Of a stretch of 17,214 nucleotides of DNA, positions 1 through 5,391 are shown piece after piece. This DNA is from an uncultured Peptococcaceae bacterium. Lineage in GTDB: Bacteria; Bacillota; Peptococcia; Peptococcales; Peptococcaceae. The stretch spans positions 1-17,214 of the forward strand of contig CALAKO010000141.1 in NCBI GenBank assembly GCA_937922955.1. Reading direction: 5' to 3'. The position numbers and the translations under genes were made by a program. How positions within the stretch are numbered: position 1 is the first letter of the stretch; each line of letters begins with the position of its first letter. Under the pieces are notes generated by a model, which had not been told where the DNA came from, did not search any database, and saw only the letters and a list, made by a program, of their open reading frames with translations.

Positions 1-1328
1 TCGCTGGCGGTTTCATTGCCCCAACGCAGATTGTCTGCAATGGTGCCGGAAAACAACTCATTTTTCTGCAGCACCATTGCCACCTCGCCACGCAGCACAT
101 CCAGATCGTAATCGCGCACATCAACGCCGCCAACCAGCACGCGCCCACCAGTGACATCATAAAGACGCGGAATCAACTGTACAAGGGAGCTTTTCGACGA
201 TCCCGTCGCTCCCAAAATACCGATGGTGCTGCCGCTTGGAAAATCCAGACAAATGTCTGCCAACACGTCTTTGTCGCCTTCATCGCGGTAATGAAAGTTC
301 ACATGCTCAAAACGCACCGAACCATCGCGCACCTGCATCACAGGATCAGCGGGATTTTGAATGGTGCTTTCTTCACTCAAAATCTCAGAAATACGACGGA
401 TCGGCGCACTGGAAATCAGAATCATGACAAAAACCATCGACAGCATCATCATGCTCATGAGAATTTGAATGGCATAAGTAAAGAGCGCCGTCAAGGCCCC
501 AGTGGTCAAGCCCAATGCCGCATCGTTACCGCTGGCAATGATGGCATGAGCGCCAAACCAGCTGATGAGCATCATACAGGTGTACATACTGACCTGCATC
601 ACCGGCCCATTCAGCGCAATGATGCATTCGGCACGCGTGTAAATTTTGCGAATGACCGCGCTGACAGCATTGAATTTGTGGATTTCATACTCTTCCTGGT
701 TAAAGGATTTCACCACCCGGATGCCGCGCACGTCCTCCTGCACCACATTGTTGAGGTTATCGTAATTCGTAAAAATTTTACTGAACAGCGGAAAGGCAAA
801 ATAAATGATGAGCCCCAGCGCCACTGCTAGAATCGGCAGCACCGCTAAAAAGATCATCGACACCTCCCGATCAATGTTAAAAGCAGCAGCAACGGCGAAA
901 ATCATCATCATCGGTGAACGCACCGCCATGCGAATCATCATATTGTAAGCATTGCGCACATAGGTAACGTCCGTTGTCAATCGCGTCACTATCGACGAGG
1001 TTGAGAATTTATCGATGTTTGCAAAGGAAAACGTCTGCACACGAGCAAACATATCCTCACGCAAATTGGCCGAAAAGCCTGCCGACGCATACGCCCCGCG
1101 ATAAGCAGCCGCCACCCCAGTGCTGCACTGCAGCGCCGCGAACAGTAACAGCAAACCGCCATACAGCGCGACCTGCCGCATATTTCCTGCTTCAATGCCG
1201 CGGTCAATGAGAAAACTCATCCAAAATGGAATGACAATTTCAAACACCGCTTCAATACCAGAAAAGAAAATCGTCTGAAACGTCGGCTTCTTATACTCCC
1301 GGACACTGCCAAGAATGGTTTTAATCAT
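1..1328 (-). CDS. ABC exporter, fused permease-ATPase (MdlB/MsbA type), 3' part missing
   Basis: The first 442 residues are present; the gene runs off the left edge. The N-terminal ~310 residues are a six-helix ABC exporter membrane domain, including the coupling stretch around EDVRGIRVVKSFNQEEYE. The nucleotide-binding domain follows, with Walker A GATGSSKSSL at about residues 373-382 (K379) and a Q-loop region ending NELFSGTIADNLRWG near the window edge. The signature motif and Walker B lie outside. Walker A has Ser where the usual Gly precedes Lys; from memory this GSSKSS form is common in one clostridial exporter subfamily, so it need not mean loss of function. Such half-transporters usually work as dimers, often with a partner encoded next door, here expected to the left. 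The ATG at 1328 follows AAGGAGAGAAGGG. Likely lipid or drug export; substrate not predictable. Confidence 0.93.
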   Translation of the reverse strand, partial: MIKTILGSVREYKKPTFQTIFFSGIEAVFEIVIPFWMSFLIDRGIEAGNMRQVALYGGLLLLFAALQCSTGVAAAYRGAYASAGFSANLREDMFARVQTFSFANIDKFSTSSIVTRLTTDVTYVRNAYNMMIRMAVRSPMMMIFAVAAAFNIDREVSMIFLAVLPILAVALGLIIYFAFPLFSKIFTNYDNLNNVVQEDVRGIRVVKSFNQEEYEIHKFNAVSAVIRKIYTRAECIIALNGPVMQVSMYTCMMLISWFGAHAIIASGNDAALGLTTGALTALFTYAIQILMSMMMLSMVFVMILISSAPIRRISEILSEESTIQNPADPVMQVRDGSVRFEHVNFHYRDEGDKDVLADICLDFPSGSTIGILGATGSSKSSLVQLIPRLYDVTGGRVLVGGVDVRDYDLDVLRGEVAMVLQKNELFSGTIADNLRWGNETAS

Positions 1329-1370
1329 ACAATCCCTTCTCTCCTTTTACTTATCCTGAATAACCATTCA

Positions 1371-1410
1371 GAAAAAAGAGAACGACTCCTGCAAAGAAGC
1401 CGTTCTCTTT
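1371..1410 (-). terminator. U-tailed hairpin in the leader of the ABC exporter (candidate attenuator)
   Basis: A perfect 10-bp stem (1375-1384 with 1401-1410, AAAGAGAACG/CGTTCTCTTT) is followed on the minus strand by a T-run at 1377-1372. It could simply end transcription of the GNAT gene upstream. However, a good minus-strand promoter lies between the GNAT stop and this hairpin, so it is also inside the exporter's own leader. An alternative 6-bp pairing (1414-1419 with 1390-1395, TGCAAA/TTTGCA) would cross the terminator stem and could act as antiterminator. Confidence 0.75.
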
Positions 1411-1424
1411 CAATTTGCAAATTG
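1411..1424. promoter_or_regulatory. 14-bp perfect palindrome in the exporter leader (possible operator)
   Basis: CAATTTGCAAATTG is a perfect palindrome lying about 7 to 20 bases downstream of the predicted start of the exporter transcript. This is where a MarR- or TetR-type repressor could block transcription. The same bases could instead take part in RNA pairing with the loop of the adjacent hairpin. The regulator is not in the window. Confidence 0.4.
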
Positions 1425-1437
1425 TGATGATACCCCG

Positions 1438-1467
1438 ATTATATCGGATGGACCTGTGAGTTGTCAA
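1438..1467 (-). promoter_or_regulatory. Promoter of the ABC exporter
   Basis: Minus-strand TTGACA (1467-1462) and TATAAT (1443-1438) are both perfect consensus hexamers, 18 bp apart. The -35 overlaps the stop codon of the upstream GNAT gene. The predicted start near 1431 gives a leader of about 100 bases. Confidence 0.75.
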
Positions 1468-2024
1468 TGTCCACTGCCCACCCATTTTCCGTCAACCAGC
1501 ACCGGTACAACATCAAAATTGCGCCGCATCGGATCAAAATAGTCAGCCGTCTTAAAAACAAACTGACACTTCACACGATCCCCAGCCTTGTAGCAAGCGC
1601 TGTCTTCCGGCACCTTAACCGTTGCCACCAGTTCACCGCCCAGCTCCTCCAACGTGCGACGGCTAGCTGTATTGTCCGGGTTGCAAGTAATCAAACACTC
1701 TTCCATGCCCAACTCATGGGCAAAATGCAGCATCAAACGCGACGCCTTCAACGCATAATGGTGGCCCCGATGCGGTCTGTAAACACGATAACCTATATTG
1801 CCTGAATAGGCAATTTCCGGATGCGTTCCCACACGCAAGTCACAATGCCCCAGCTCCCGGCGCATTTCTTTAGCATCAACAATCTTGAAAAAATAACTTG
1901 GCAGCCCGCCAACATACGCAGACCCCCATTGATACTGCCGGAGCAAAAGCTGAATCTCGCCGTCGGACAAATGCGTGGTATCTTGAGCGTGCAGCGGATG
2001 CAGCAAATTTTTCAAAAAAGCCAT
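1464..2024 (-). CDS. GNAT family N-acetyltransferase (COG3981-like)
   Basis: A 186-residue acetyl-CoA-dependent N-acetyltransferase. The acetyl-CoA pyrophosphate loop (motif A) is RPHRGHHYA at residues 83-91, followed by the long helix; NPDNTAS at 115-121 and RRTLEELGGEL form the usual motif B region. An in-frame ATG 36 bases upstream (2060) is rejected because it falls inside the predicted -10. The chosen ATG at 2024 is preceded by AGGGGG at good distance and gives a short, sensible leader. The acceptor substrate is unknown; its setting between a guanidinium exporter and an ABC exporter makes small-molecule or drug modification possible, but that is inference. Confidence 0.88.
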   Translation of the reverse strand: MAFLKNLLHPLHAQDTTHLSDGEIQLLLRQYQWGSAYVGGLPSYFFKIVDAKEMRRELGHCDLRVGTHPEIAYSGNIGYRVYRPHRGHHYALKASRLMLHFAHELGMEECLITCNPDNTASRRTLEELGGELVATVKVPEDSACYKAGDRVKCQFVFKTADYFDPMRRNFDVVPVLVDGKWVGSGH

Positions 2025-2058
2025 GGTTCCAATCCCCCTGACCGTGGTCGTTATCTGC

Positions 2059-2087
2059 ATTGTACCACAGCACCCGGCAACAATCCA
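2059..2087 (-). promoter_or_regulatory. Promoter of the GNAT gene (extended -10)
   Basis: The minus strand carries TGGTACAAT (2067-2059), an extended -10, with a weak -35 TGGATT (2087-2082) 17 bp upstream. The predicted start near 2052 leaves a 28-base leader to the ATG at 2024. Confidence 0.55.
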
Positions 2088-2119
2088 CGACTATCTCCGG
2101 CTGCCAAAAACTCTCTGTG

Positions 2120-2440
2120 CTAGTGACCGCTCGTCGCCTTCAACCCAATAATGCCTACCAACAAGAAGCAGACAAAAATGGCGCGCAGCGGAAACATGGC
2201 TTCCTTAAATAACACCATGCCAACAATCACCGAACCAAGAGCACCAATCCCCGTCCAAACAGCATAAGCAGTGCCCATGGGCAGTGTTTTCATCGCGTTG
2301 GATAAAAACGCAAAGCTGACCACCATTCCTACAATCGTCAGCAATGTGTAAAGATGCACGGTAAATCCCTGCGAAAACTTCATACACGTTGCCCAAAAAA
2401 CTTCCAAACAACCTGCAATAATCAACCACAACCAAGCCAT
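2120..2440 (-). CDS. gdx: SMR transporter of the Gdx/SugE type, probable guanidinium exporter
   Basis: A 106-residue, four-helix inner-membrane protein of the small multidrug resistance family. The essential proton/substrate-coupling glutamate is E13 in GCLEVFWATCMKFSQGF. That stretch, and AMKTLPMGTAYAVWTGIGALGS later, follow the SugE/Gdx subgroup rather than EmrE. Gdx proteins exchange guanidinium for two protons as antiparallel dimers. Of two near ATGs, the one at 2440 is chosen because AAAGGAGG lies 6 bases before it, while the one at 2446 abuts the Shine-Dalgarno sequence. The leader carries a candidate guanidine riboswitch, which supports the substrate call. A separate promoter drives the GNAT gene downstream. 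Confidence 0.93.
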   Translation of the reverse strand: MAWLWLIIAGCLEVFWATCMKFSQGFTVHLYTLLTIVGMVVSFAFLSNAMKTLPMGTAYAVWTGIGALGSVIVGMVLFKEAMFPLRAIFVCFLLVGIIGLKATSGH

Positions 2441-2461
2441 CAACATCCTCCTTTACTTAGA

Positions 2462-2520
2462 AACAAAAAACGCTCCCTGCGCTGTATCTGCAACGGCCTA
2501 ACGATACAACGCGGAAGCGT
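2462..2520 (-). terminator. Leader terminator of gdx (riboswitch expression platform)
   Basis: The minus strand forms an 18-bp stem between 2520-2503 and 2488-2470, with one bulged base, two G-U pairs and a 14-base loop. It is followed by TTTTTT at 2469-2464. It sits between the gdx promoter and the gdx Shine-Dalgarno sequence, so read-through must be controlled for gdx to be expressed. Confidence 0.85.
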
Positions 2521-2559
2521 AAATTGCCTGGTTCACTCGGCAGCGAACCCTATTAATTT
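2521..2559 (-). ncRNA. Candidate guanidine riboswitch aptamer (guanidine-IV/mepA-like)
   Basis: At the very 5' end of the gdx transcript the minus strand forms a 7-bp hairpin GGTTCGC/GTGAACC (2549-2543 with 2536-2530). Its loop TGCCGA can pair through TGCC (2542-2539) with GGCA just downstream (2528-2525), making a pseudoknot. Outer bases AAATT (2559-2555) and AATTT (2525-2521) can close the fold. A terminator follows at once and a guanidinium exporter is controlled. From memory this resembles guanidine-IV; it lacks the conserved words of ykkC (guanidine-I). The structure and position are seen; the class is inferred. Confidence 0.58.
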
Positions 2560-2564
2560 CCACC

Positions 2565-2594
2565 ATTTTAACAAGGCGCTGCGCCCACTGTCAA
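2565..2594 (-). promoter_or_regulatory. Promoter of the gdx leader
   Basis: Minus-strand TTGACA (2594-2589) and TAAAAT (2570-2565) are 18 bp apart. The start falls near 2558, just at the 5' edge of the predicted aptamer. Confidence 0.7.
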
Positions 2595-2597
2595 GAC

Positions 2598-2617
2598 ACG
2601 CAGAAAACAATCTGCGT
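2598..2617. promoter_or_regulatory. Inverted repeat between divergent gdx and scfA promoters
   Basis: Arms ACGCAGA (2598-2604) and TCTGCGT (2611-2617) are perfect with a 6-base spacer. The repeat lies 4 bp from the gdx -35 and 7 bp from the scfA -35, and neither strand has a T-run after it, so it is better read as a protein-binding site than a terminator. Confidence 0.4.
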
Positions 2618-2623
2618 CGGTTC

Positions 2624-2652
2624 TTGCCACATCTCCACTTGCGTGCTATAAT
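2624..2652 (+). promoter_or_regulatory. Promoter of scfA
   Basis: TTGCCA (2624-2629), 17-bp spacer, TATAAT (2647-2652) with an extended TGC just before. This is one of the strongest promoters in the window. Confidence 0.78.
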
Positions 2653-2687
2653 ATAAGAGTAAATCTATGCTGAAAGGGGTATTGGAA

Positions 2688-2828
2688 ATGTCCAAACACA
2701 TCAAAACTATCAGCGCTCAGAAGCTTCAGAAAACCCTGAAGACTGGCGGCTGCGGCGAATGCCAGACCTCTTGCCAATCTGCATGCAAAACAAGCTGCAC
2801 CGTTGGCAACCAAGTATGCAAGCACTAA
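2688..2828 (+). CDS. scfA: SCIFF ranthipeptide precursor (six cysteines in forty-five residues)
   Basis: A 46-residue peptide starting MSKHIKTISAQKLQKTLKTG. Its six cysteines are at positions 22, 25, 29, 33, 37 and 44, in the arrangement GGCGECQTSCQSACKTSC that defines the SCIFF family, nearly universal in Clostridia. The N-terminal half is the leader recognised by the maturase. In studied cases a radical-SAM/SPASM enzyme (ScfB) installs sulfur-to-gamma-carbon thioether links. AAAGGGG precedes the ATG by about 9 bases. The usual neighbour scfB is not present in this window on either side; two terminators follow and then an unrelated exporter. The peptide's role remains unclear in general, with quorum-sensing proposals. 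Confidence 0.96.
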   Translation: MSKHIKTISAQKLQKTLKTGGCGECQTSCQSACKTSCTVGNQVCKH

Positions 2829-2838
2829 TCCCATCCCG

Positions 2839-2870
2839 AGACCTGCCTGTGGCGCGGGTCTTTTCTTTTT
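2839..2870 (+). terminator. Terminator 1 after scfA
   Basis: Stem AGACCTGC/GCGGGTCT (2839-2846 with 2854-2861, one G-U pair), 7-base loop, then TTTCTTTTT. Confidence 0.8.
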
Positions 2871-2881
2871 ATTGAATGCGC

Positions 2882-2916
2882 AAGATTGCTCTTTGGTCAC
2901 GAGCGATCTTTTTTTA
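2882..2916 (+). terminator. Terminator 2 after scfA
   Basis: Stem AAGATTGCTC/GAGCGATCTT (2882-2891 with 2901-2910, one G-U pair), 9-base loop, then a run of T. It is only about 11 bases past terminator 1, so scfA is closed off twice. Confidence 0.85.
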
Positions 2917-2927
2917 TCCATTGTTTT

Positions 2928-2944
2928 TTGTCGTAAAACGACAA
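2928..2944. promoter_or_regulatory. Inverted repeat upstream of the MFS gene
   Basis: TTGTCGT, AAA, ACGACAA form a perfect 7-bp palindrome about 40 bp upstream of the MFS -35. Neither strand has a U-tail after it. It may bind a regulator of the exporter, but the distance is large for a simple repressor site. Confidence 0.3.
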
Positions 2945-2985
2945 CACATGAACATCGTTCATCAATATCTTTAATCCATGTTTGG

Positions 2986-3014
2986 TTGGTTTAGTGGAAT
3001 CAAAGTGCTATAAT
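2986..3014 (+). promoter_or_regulatory. Promoter of the MFS exporter
   Basis: Extended -10 TGCTATAAT (3006-3014) with a partial -35 TTGGTT (2986-2991) at 17 bp. Confidence 0.65.
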
Positions 3015-3055
3015 GTTATTTTGTCACCAATAAGAAAAAATGGAGGTTGAAAATT

Positions 3056-4438
3056 ATGGTAGAAAACACAAAACGTATCCGCACAGCCATTTATCTCATG
3101 ATGGCCGGCAGTTTCCTGGGCTCCATCAACCAAACCATTATCAGTCCAGCCCTGCCAAGCATCATGCGTGACCTTCACATTGACGCATCGGCTGGTCAAT
3201 GGTTAACAACCATCTTTCTTTTAGTTAATGGGATCATGATCCCTTGCACCGCCTATCTCATGGCGCGTTTCAAAACTCGCGAGCTTTATCTCACTGCCAT
3301 GACGCTATTTGGTATCGGGACCTTACTGGCAGGCCTTTCTCACACCTTTGCCATGCTGCTCATTGCGCGTGTTTTGCAGGCCATGGGCTTTGGCGTACTG
3401 ATGCCACTCCTCTCCGGCACCGTTCTCATGGTGTATCCACCAAACAAACGTGGTAAAGCCATGGGGATGATCGGCCTTGTCTTCAGTATTGCGCCGGCCA
3501 TTGGCCCATCCATCGCTGGTTTCATCATCGACGCCTACAATTGGAACGTTGTCTTTCTTGGGCTTGTTCCATTGATTGTCATTGATATTCTCATTTGCGC
3601 TTTTGTCATGCCAAACACTGGCGAAACAGAATTGATTCCACTGGATAAACCATCTGTTATCATGTCCACTGTTGGTTTTGGCGGCATGCTCTACGGGCTC
3701 AGCTCCGTCTCCACCTACGGCTGGACATCGCTGCACGTATACATTCCACTCATCGTCGGTGCTGTTATTGTCTACCTCTTTGTAAAGCGTCAAAATAAAT
3801 TGGACGTTCCACTGCTTCGCTTCTCCGTGTTTCAAAGCGAAAACTTCACCATCGGTCTCATCATTGGGATGGCGATCTACGCAGCCCTTCTCTTTGGTGG
3901 TGTCCTTACTCCAATTTATCTTCAGGACATTCATGGTTACAGCGTATTGGTTGCTGCCCTTATCATGCTTCCTGCAGCGCTTCTTGCCGCAGCCATTAAC
4001 CCATTAGTTGGGTCCTTGTTCGACAAACTAGGCGGCCGCCCTGTCATTCTGCTCGGCCTCTTTCTCCTGGCGCTCGGAAGTTTTTCCTATCTGACCTTTA
4101 TGGAAGATACGCCAACCTGGTATCTTGTTGTCATGTACACCATTCGTGTGTTAGGCATCAACGTCGTTATGATGCCAGTCAACACATGGAGTATGGCCGA
4201 TTTCACCGGTGAAATCATCACTCATGCCAACGCTGTGTTCAACACCCTGCGTCAAATTGCAGGCTCCGTCGGCACCGCCATTTTCGTTTCCGTGTATACT
4301 ATTGTTGCTCAGTCAACTTCGGTGTCTCTCTCTGGTATTCACGCCGCTTTTGGTGCTTCTGCCGTGCTGATGCTGGCCACGTTCTTCCTTGCTTGGGTAA
4401 AAATTCCAAAGCGCCAAAAGAAATCCTGGGAAAAATAA
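3056..4438 (+). CDS. MFS exporter, DHA2 (EmrB/LmrB-like) family
   Basis: A 460-residue polytopic membrane protein of the drug:proton antiporter-2 group, which usually has 14 helices. Visible motifs are NQTIISPALPSI near residues 25-36 (equivalent of the DHA2 helix-1 motif), QWLTTIFLLVNGIMIP for helix 2, ARFKTRELYL in the loop-2 motif A position (70-79), and the antiporter motif C as APAIGPSIAGFI (146-157). The ATG at 3056 is chosen over an in-frame TTG at 3047 because that TTG overlaps the Shine-Dalgarno GGAGG (3042-3046). The gene stands alone between its own promoter and terminator. Related proteins export lincosamides, dyes or lipids; the real substrate cannot be read from sequence. Confidence 0.92.
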   Translation: MVENTKRIRTAIYLMMAGSFLGSINQTIISPALPSIMRDLHIDASAGQWLTTIFLLVNGIMIPCTAYLMARFKTRELYLTAMTLFGIGTLLAGLSHTFAMLLIARVLQAMGFGVLMPLLSGTVLMVYPPNKRGKAMGMIGLVFSIAPAIGPSIAGFIIDAYNWNVVFLGLVPLIVIDILICAFVMPNTGETELIPLDKPSVIMSTVGFGGMLYGLSSVSTYGWTSLHVYIPLIVGAVIVYLFVKRQNKLDVPLLRFSVFQSENFTIGLIIGMAIYAALLFGGVLTPIYLQDIHGYSVLVAALIMLPAALLAAAINPLVGSLFDKLGGRPVILLGLFLLALGSFSYLTFMEDTPTWYLVVMYTIRVLGINVVMMPVNTWSMADFTGEIITHANAVFNTLRQIAGSVGTAIFVSVYTIVAQSTSVSLSGIHAAFGASAVLMLATFFLAWVKIPKRQKKSWEK

Positions 4439-4445
4439 ATACATA

Positions 4446-4475
4446 AAGAAGGCTTTCGCAGCCTTCTTTTTTATT
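4446..4475 (+). terminator. Terminator of the MFS gene
   Basis: Stem AAGAAGGCT/AGCCTTCTT (4446-4454 with 4460-4468), loop TTCGC, then TTTTTTA. Confidence 0.88.
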
Positions 4476-4489
4476 TTCGAAAATTAGTT

Positions 4490-4524
4490 TAACAAAAGTT
4501 TATTTTTAATTTACCCTTTTGTTA
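4490..4524. promoter_or_regulatory. Inverted repeat abutting the -35 of the PepSY gene
   Basis: TAACAAAAG (4490-4498) and CTTTTGTTA (4516-4524) are perfect 9-bp arms with a 17-bp AT-rich spacer. The right arm ends immediately before the -35. The arm centres are 26 bp apart, which fits two half-sites of a dimeric activator such as a response regulator; this reading is inference. Confidence 0.45.
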
Positions 4525-4553
4525 TTGGATTTCATCGAGCGAAAAGCTATACT
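4525..4553 (+). promoter_or_regulatory. Promoter of the PepSY gene
   Basis: TTGGAT (4525-4530), 17-bp spacer, TATACT (4548-4553). Confidence 0.6.
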
Positions 4554-4614
4554 TAACCTAACACCAGAAGTTCTAATTATTTTAAAAAGCATCTTCAACA
4601 AGGAGGATTTTCTC

Positions 4615-5202
4615 ATGAAAAAAATTATCGGGATCATTATCGCTGTTGCTGTTGTTGCCATTGCAGGCATCGCTGGCGGCTACTACGTCACCCACCAAAA
4701 CAGCGGCACCACAACCACCAACACCATCAGTGAAACAGAAGCACAAGCCATCGCGCTCGAAGATGCCGGCCTCGCAGAAGGCGACGTCAGCTTCACCAAG
4801 ACCAAGCTCGACCGCGACGATGGCCGCAGCCAATACGACATTGAATTCATCGCATCCGCCGACAATACCAAATACGATTATGAAATCGACGCTGAAAGCG
4901 GCGCCATCCTCTCCGCCGACCGAGAAACCGGCCGCAATAACAGCACCACAACAACCAACAGTAACACCACCGGCCAGCAGGCCGAAGGCGAAATCACCTC
5001 TGACGAAGCCAAAGCCATCGCCCTTCAACATGCCGGTGTGAACGAAGCCGACGCGCTCTATATCAATATCGAGTACGACCACGACGACAATCGCAACGAA
5101 TGGAGCGTAGACTTTGCCTCCCAGGATACCGAGTACGATTACGAAATCAACGCCGCTGACGGCAGCATCCTGAAAGCAGAAAAGGAAGCGCATAATCGCT
5201 GA
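4615..5202 (+). CDS. Membrane-anchored protein with two PepSY domains
   Basis: A 195-residue secreted or membrane-anchored protein. Residues 1-25 are a Lys-Lys start followed by one hydrophobic helix; there is no lipobox cysteine, so it is probably held by this helix. Two PepSY repeats follow: about 38-104 and 127-192. Each begins with a (T/S)-E-x-E/D-A-x-A-I-A-L helix and ends with Y-D-Y-E-I-(D/N)-A-x-x-G-x-I-L. They are separated by a Ser/Thr/Asn-rich linker (about 105-126). The surface is strongly acidic. The start is the ATG at 4615, seven bases after AAGGAGGA; the reading frame is open further upstream but lacks a ribosome site. PepSY domains are thought to act as inhibitors or chaperones at the cell surface; the partner here is unknown. 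Confidence 0.9.
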   Translation: MKKIIGIIIAVAVVAIAGIAGGYYVTHQNSGTTTTNTISETEAQAIALEDAGLAEGDVSFTKTKLDRDDGRSQYDIEFIASADNTKYDYEIDAESGAILSADRETGRNNSTTTTNSNTTGQQAEGEITSDEAKAIALQHAGVNEADALYINIEYDHDDNRNEWSVDFASQDTEYDYEINAADGSILKAEKEAHNR

Positions 5203-5250
5203 GCAGCACTCGTCAACAACCACATACAGACTTTAATCTACCCCATCAAC

Positions 5251-5287
5251 AAAGAGCGATGTCTTACCGACATCGCTCTTTCTTTTT
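5251..5287 (+). terminator. Terminator of the PepSY gene
   Basis: A 13-bp perfect stem (5251-5263 with 5269-5281, AAAGAGCGATGTC and its complement), loop TTACC, then CTTTTT. Confidence 0.9.
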
Positions 5288-5343
5288 GCTCAGAAAGGCA
5301 TCCCCCTCTCTGACACACCGAGAAAGCTACATCCCCATCACGC

Positions 5344-5379
5344 AAAACCCCCGAAGCAGTCGTCACTGCTTCGGGGGTT
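5344..5379 (-). terminator. Terminator of the YtrA-type operon
   Basis: A 15-bp perfect stem (5346-5360 with 5365-5379), 4-base loop. On the minus strand it ends in GGGGGTTTT. It faces the PepSY terminator, as expected for convergent genes. Confidence 0.82.
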
Positions 5380-5391
5380 CGTCGTTATTCG

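Noticed and set aside
373..382. Nothing on the DNA scale; residues 373-382 of the left-edge exporter show GSSKSS in Walker A, considered as a possible dead ATPase
   Set aside because: The Lys and following Ser are intact, and this variant appears, as far as I recall, in active members of the subfamily; the rest of the visible nucleotide-binding domain is well kept.
291..830. A 179-codon plus-strand frame opposite the ABC exporter
   Set aside because: His/Asn/Arg-rich shadow of membrane-helix codons; the minus strand reads a continuous ABC exporter.
1356..1371. Inverted repeat CTGAAT-N4-ATTCAG just before the exporter ribosome site
   Set aside because: Only 6-bp arms, and it overlaps the U-tail of the adjacent hairpin; too weak to call as a separate site.
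1350..1413. A short leader peptide frame starting at TTG (1413) through the exporter attenuator
   Set aside because: No ribosome site precedes the TTG and there is no ATG; the frame exists but cannot be supported as translated.
4582..5223. A 213-codon minus-strand frame opposite the PepSY gene
   Set aside because: Its Val/Gly/Phe-rich repetitive composition mirrors the acidic codons of the PepSY gene; there is no promoter or ribosome site for it.
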